Shown here: piece by piece, positions 62,605 through 64,000 of the stretch
Position numbering within the stretch: the stretch's first letter is position 1
How the letters are laid out: every line of letters starts with the position of its first letter
From: Frankiales bacterium
GTDB lineage: Bacteria > Actinomycetota > Actinomycetes > Mycobacteriales > SCTD01
Direction of reading: 5' to 3'
DNA length: 64,000 nt
Assembly: GCA_025966135.1 (NCBI GenBank)
Contig: JAOPVP010000084.1
Span: 47,048-111,047, forward strand
The notes under the pieces: generated by a model
The model's input: only the letters and a program-made list of their open reading frames with translations
The model's database searches: none
Told to the model about the DNA's origin: nothing
Made by a program: the position numbers and the translations under genes

Positions 62605-64000
62605 ATGAGCACGTCCGTACCCACCTTCGCCGACCTCGGCGTCCCTGCGCGCCTGGCAGCGAGCCTGGCCTCCGAGGGCATCACCAGCCCGTTCCCGATC
62701 CAGGCCGCCACGCTGCCCGACACACTGGCGGGCAAGGACGTCCTGGGCCGGGGGCGCACCGGTAGCGGCAAGACGCTCGCGTTCAGCCTCCCGCTCGTCG
62801 CCCGGCTCATCGGTGGCCAGCGGTCCTCGAGGCAGGCCCGGAGCTTGGTGCTCGTGCCGACCCGTGAGCTGGCCAACCAGGTGCTCGCCGTGGTCAAGCC
62901 GCTCGCGCAGGCGACCGGCCTCACCACGGCGGTCGTCTTCGGCGGCGTCGGCCAGAGCCCGCAGGTGAAGGCGCTCGCCCCCGGCGTGGACGTCCTCATC
63001 GCCTGCCCCGGCCGGCTCGAGGACCTCATCAACCAGGGGTTCGCCGACTTGTCAGCCGTGGAGATCACGATCCTTGACGAGGCCGACCACATGGCCGACC
63101 TGGGGTTCCTGCCCGCGGTGAAGCGCCTGCTCGACAAGACCCCGAAGAAGGGCCAGCGGATGCTCTTCTCTGCGACCCTCGACAACGGCGTCGACGTCCT
63201 CGTGAAGCGCTACCTGCACGAGCCGACGACCCACTCGGTCGACCCGCCGGTCGCGCAGGTCAGCACCATGACCCACCACGTCTTCTCGGTGAGCGCTGCC
63301 GACAAGCCCGGTGTCGTCCTCGAGCTCGCCAGCGGCATGGACCGCTCGCTGCTGTTCATGCGTACCAAGCACACCGCCAAGAAGCTGGCCAAGCAGCTGA
63401 CCGCCGCCGGCGTGCCCGCGGTGGAGCTGCACGGCAACCTCAGCCAGGGCGTCCGCGAGCGCAACCTGTCCGCCTTCATGGACGGCAGCACCCGGGTCCT
63501 CGTCGCGACCGACATCGCTGCCCGTGGCATCCACGTCGACGACGTTGCTCTCGTCGTGCACGTCGACCCGCCGACCGAGCACAAGGCCTACCTGCACCGC
63601 TCCGGCCGCACCGCCCGCGCCGGCGCCGGCGGCGCGGTCGTGACGCTCGCTCTTCCTGACCAGGCCCGCGACGTCCGGGCACTGGCCAAGCAGGCGGGCA
63701 TCGCGCCGACCACCCGCAACGTCCGTCCCGGAGATCCCGCCATCGTCGCTCTGACCGGTCCGGCGGCCGCCTATGTCGAGCCGCCGGTGGTGGTGGAACA
63801 ACCACGGCGTACGGCGACCTCCTCCGGTGGACGGGGCCGCCAGGGTGGCCCGAAGCAGGGTCAGGGTCAGGGTCAGCGGACTGCGAAGGGCCACGCCGTC
63901 TCGAGCACGCAGTCGCGCGAGGCGACCCGGGCCGCGGCGGCCGCACCCGGCTCCACCGCCGCGCCGGCCCAGCGCAAGGGCCCGCGTCGCGCCGGAGCCC
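62605..64000 (+). CDS. DEAD-box RNA helicase (RhlE-like), 5' part, runs off the right edge
   Basis: The frame is open from ATG 62605 to the window end (465 codons). Motifs: Q-motif region SPFPIQAATLP, I GRTGSGKT (50-57), Ia PTRELANQ, II DEAD in ILDEADHM (158-161), III SATLDN, V ATDIAARGIHVDDV, VI HRSGRTARAG. After the helicase core a basic Gly/Gln-rich tail begins (GGRGRQGGPKQGQGQGQR), typical for RNA-binding C-termini in actinobacteria. It remodels RNA, for example in ribosome assembly or cold adaptation. The true end is outside the window. Confidence 0.94.
   Translation, partial: MSTSVPTFADLGVPARLAASLASEGITSPFPIQAATLPDTLAGKDVLGRGRTGSGKTLAFSLPLVARLIGGQRSSRQARSLVLVPTRELANQVLAVVKPLAQATGLTTAVVFGGVGQSPQVKALAPGVDVLIACPGRLEDLINQGFADLSAVEITILDEADHMADLGFLPAVKRLLDKTPKKGQRMLFSATLDNGVDVLVKRYLHEPTTHSVDPPVAQVSTMTHHVFSVSAADKPGVVLELASGMDRSLLFMRTKHTAKKLAKQLTAAGVPAVELHGNLSQGVRERNLSAFMDGSTRVLVATDIAARGIHVDDVALVVHVDPPTEHKAYLHRSGRTARAGAGGAVVTLALPDQARDVRALAKQAGIAPTTRNVRPGDPAIVALTGPAAAYVEPPVVVEQPRRTATSSGGRGRQGGPKQGQGQGQRTAKGHAVSSTQSREATRAAAAAPGSTAAPAQRKGPRRAGA

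Overview
The window is a 64 kb piece of a high-GC chromosome. Codon third positions are strongly G/C, GTG and TTG starts are common, and many neighbouring genes overlap by 4 nt (ATGA or GTGA). The gene families are typical of Actinomycetes: WS/DGAT acyltransferase, DUF222/HNH (13E12-type), DUF4192, MMPL, mycothiol-type DinB-like proteins, actinobacterial HrpA and a fused LivHM permease. The genus cannot be fixed from the sequence. No rRNA, tRNA, CRISPR array or intact prophage was recognised, and the only transposon trace is a decayed IS1380-type fragment near the left end.

Layout. 1-14 kb: the 3' end of an EAL (c-di-GMP phosphodiesterase) gene with a recombinase-like tail, the IS1380 remnant, an MBL-fold hydrolase, small ABM/GYD-type proteins, an HNH nuclease, a secreted GH25 muramidase, a cupin, a membrane GGDEF cyclase, a proline-rich secreted protein, a methyltransferase coupled to an AlkZ-like winged-helix protein, a lysoplasmalogenase and a DrrAB-like exporter divergent from its MarR regulator. 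14-20 kb: a compact branched-chain-type ABC uptake operon (fused LivHM, LivG, LivF, LivK) facing an acetoacetate-decarboxylase-like gene, with three KstR-like palindromes between them. 20-28 kb: several TetR-controlled modules (quinone reductase; ABC-2 exporter with TetR as third gene; MFS exporter with TetR) and a secreted GH5 endoglycoceramidase-like enzyme.

28-34 kb: a DksA-type zinc-finger protein and the histidine-degradation operon hutH-hutU-hutI-hutG, all genes abutting. 34-43 kb: an MMPL/RND transporter, DUF445, a luciferase-like oxidoreductase, a GH65 disaccharide phosphorylase with its beta-phosphoglucomutase, a small methyltransferase and a stand-alone CBM48-like protein. 43-50 kb: a two-component system next to a ceruloplasmin-like multicopper oxidase, tryptophan 2,3-dioxygenase divergent from an XRE regulator, an SRPBCC protein and a WS/DGAT acyltransferase. 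50-64 kb: a secreted SGNH lipase, Nudix hydrolase, HrpA helicase, thioesterase, cation/proton antiporter, DUF4192, a DUF222/HNH gene broken by one in-frame TGA, a TrmH-family RNA methyltransferase and a DEAD-box helicase running off the right edge.

The most notable signals not explained by ordinary genes are: (1) a 33-bp palindromic repeat found twice, 25/33 identical, both times inside coding sequence; (2) three TAGAAC-NN-GTTCT operators tying the LivHMGFK operon to the acetoacetate-decarboxylase-like gene; (3) the single nonsense codon in the DUF222/HNH gene; (4) predicted leaderless promoters for two regulator/exporter units.
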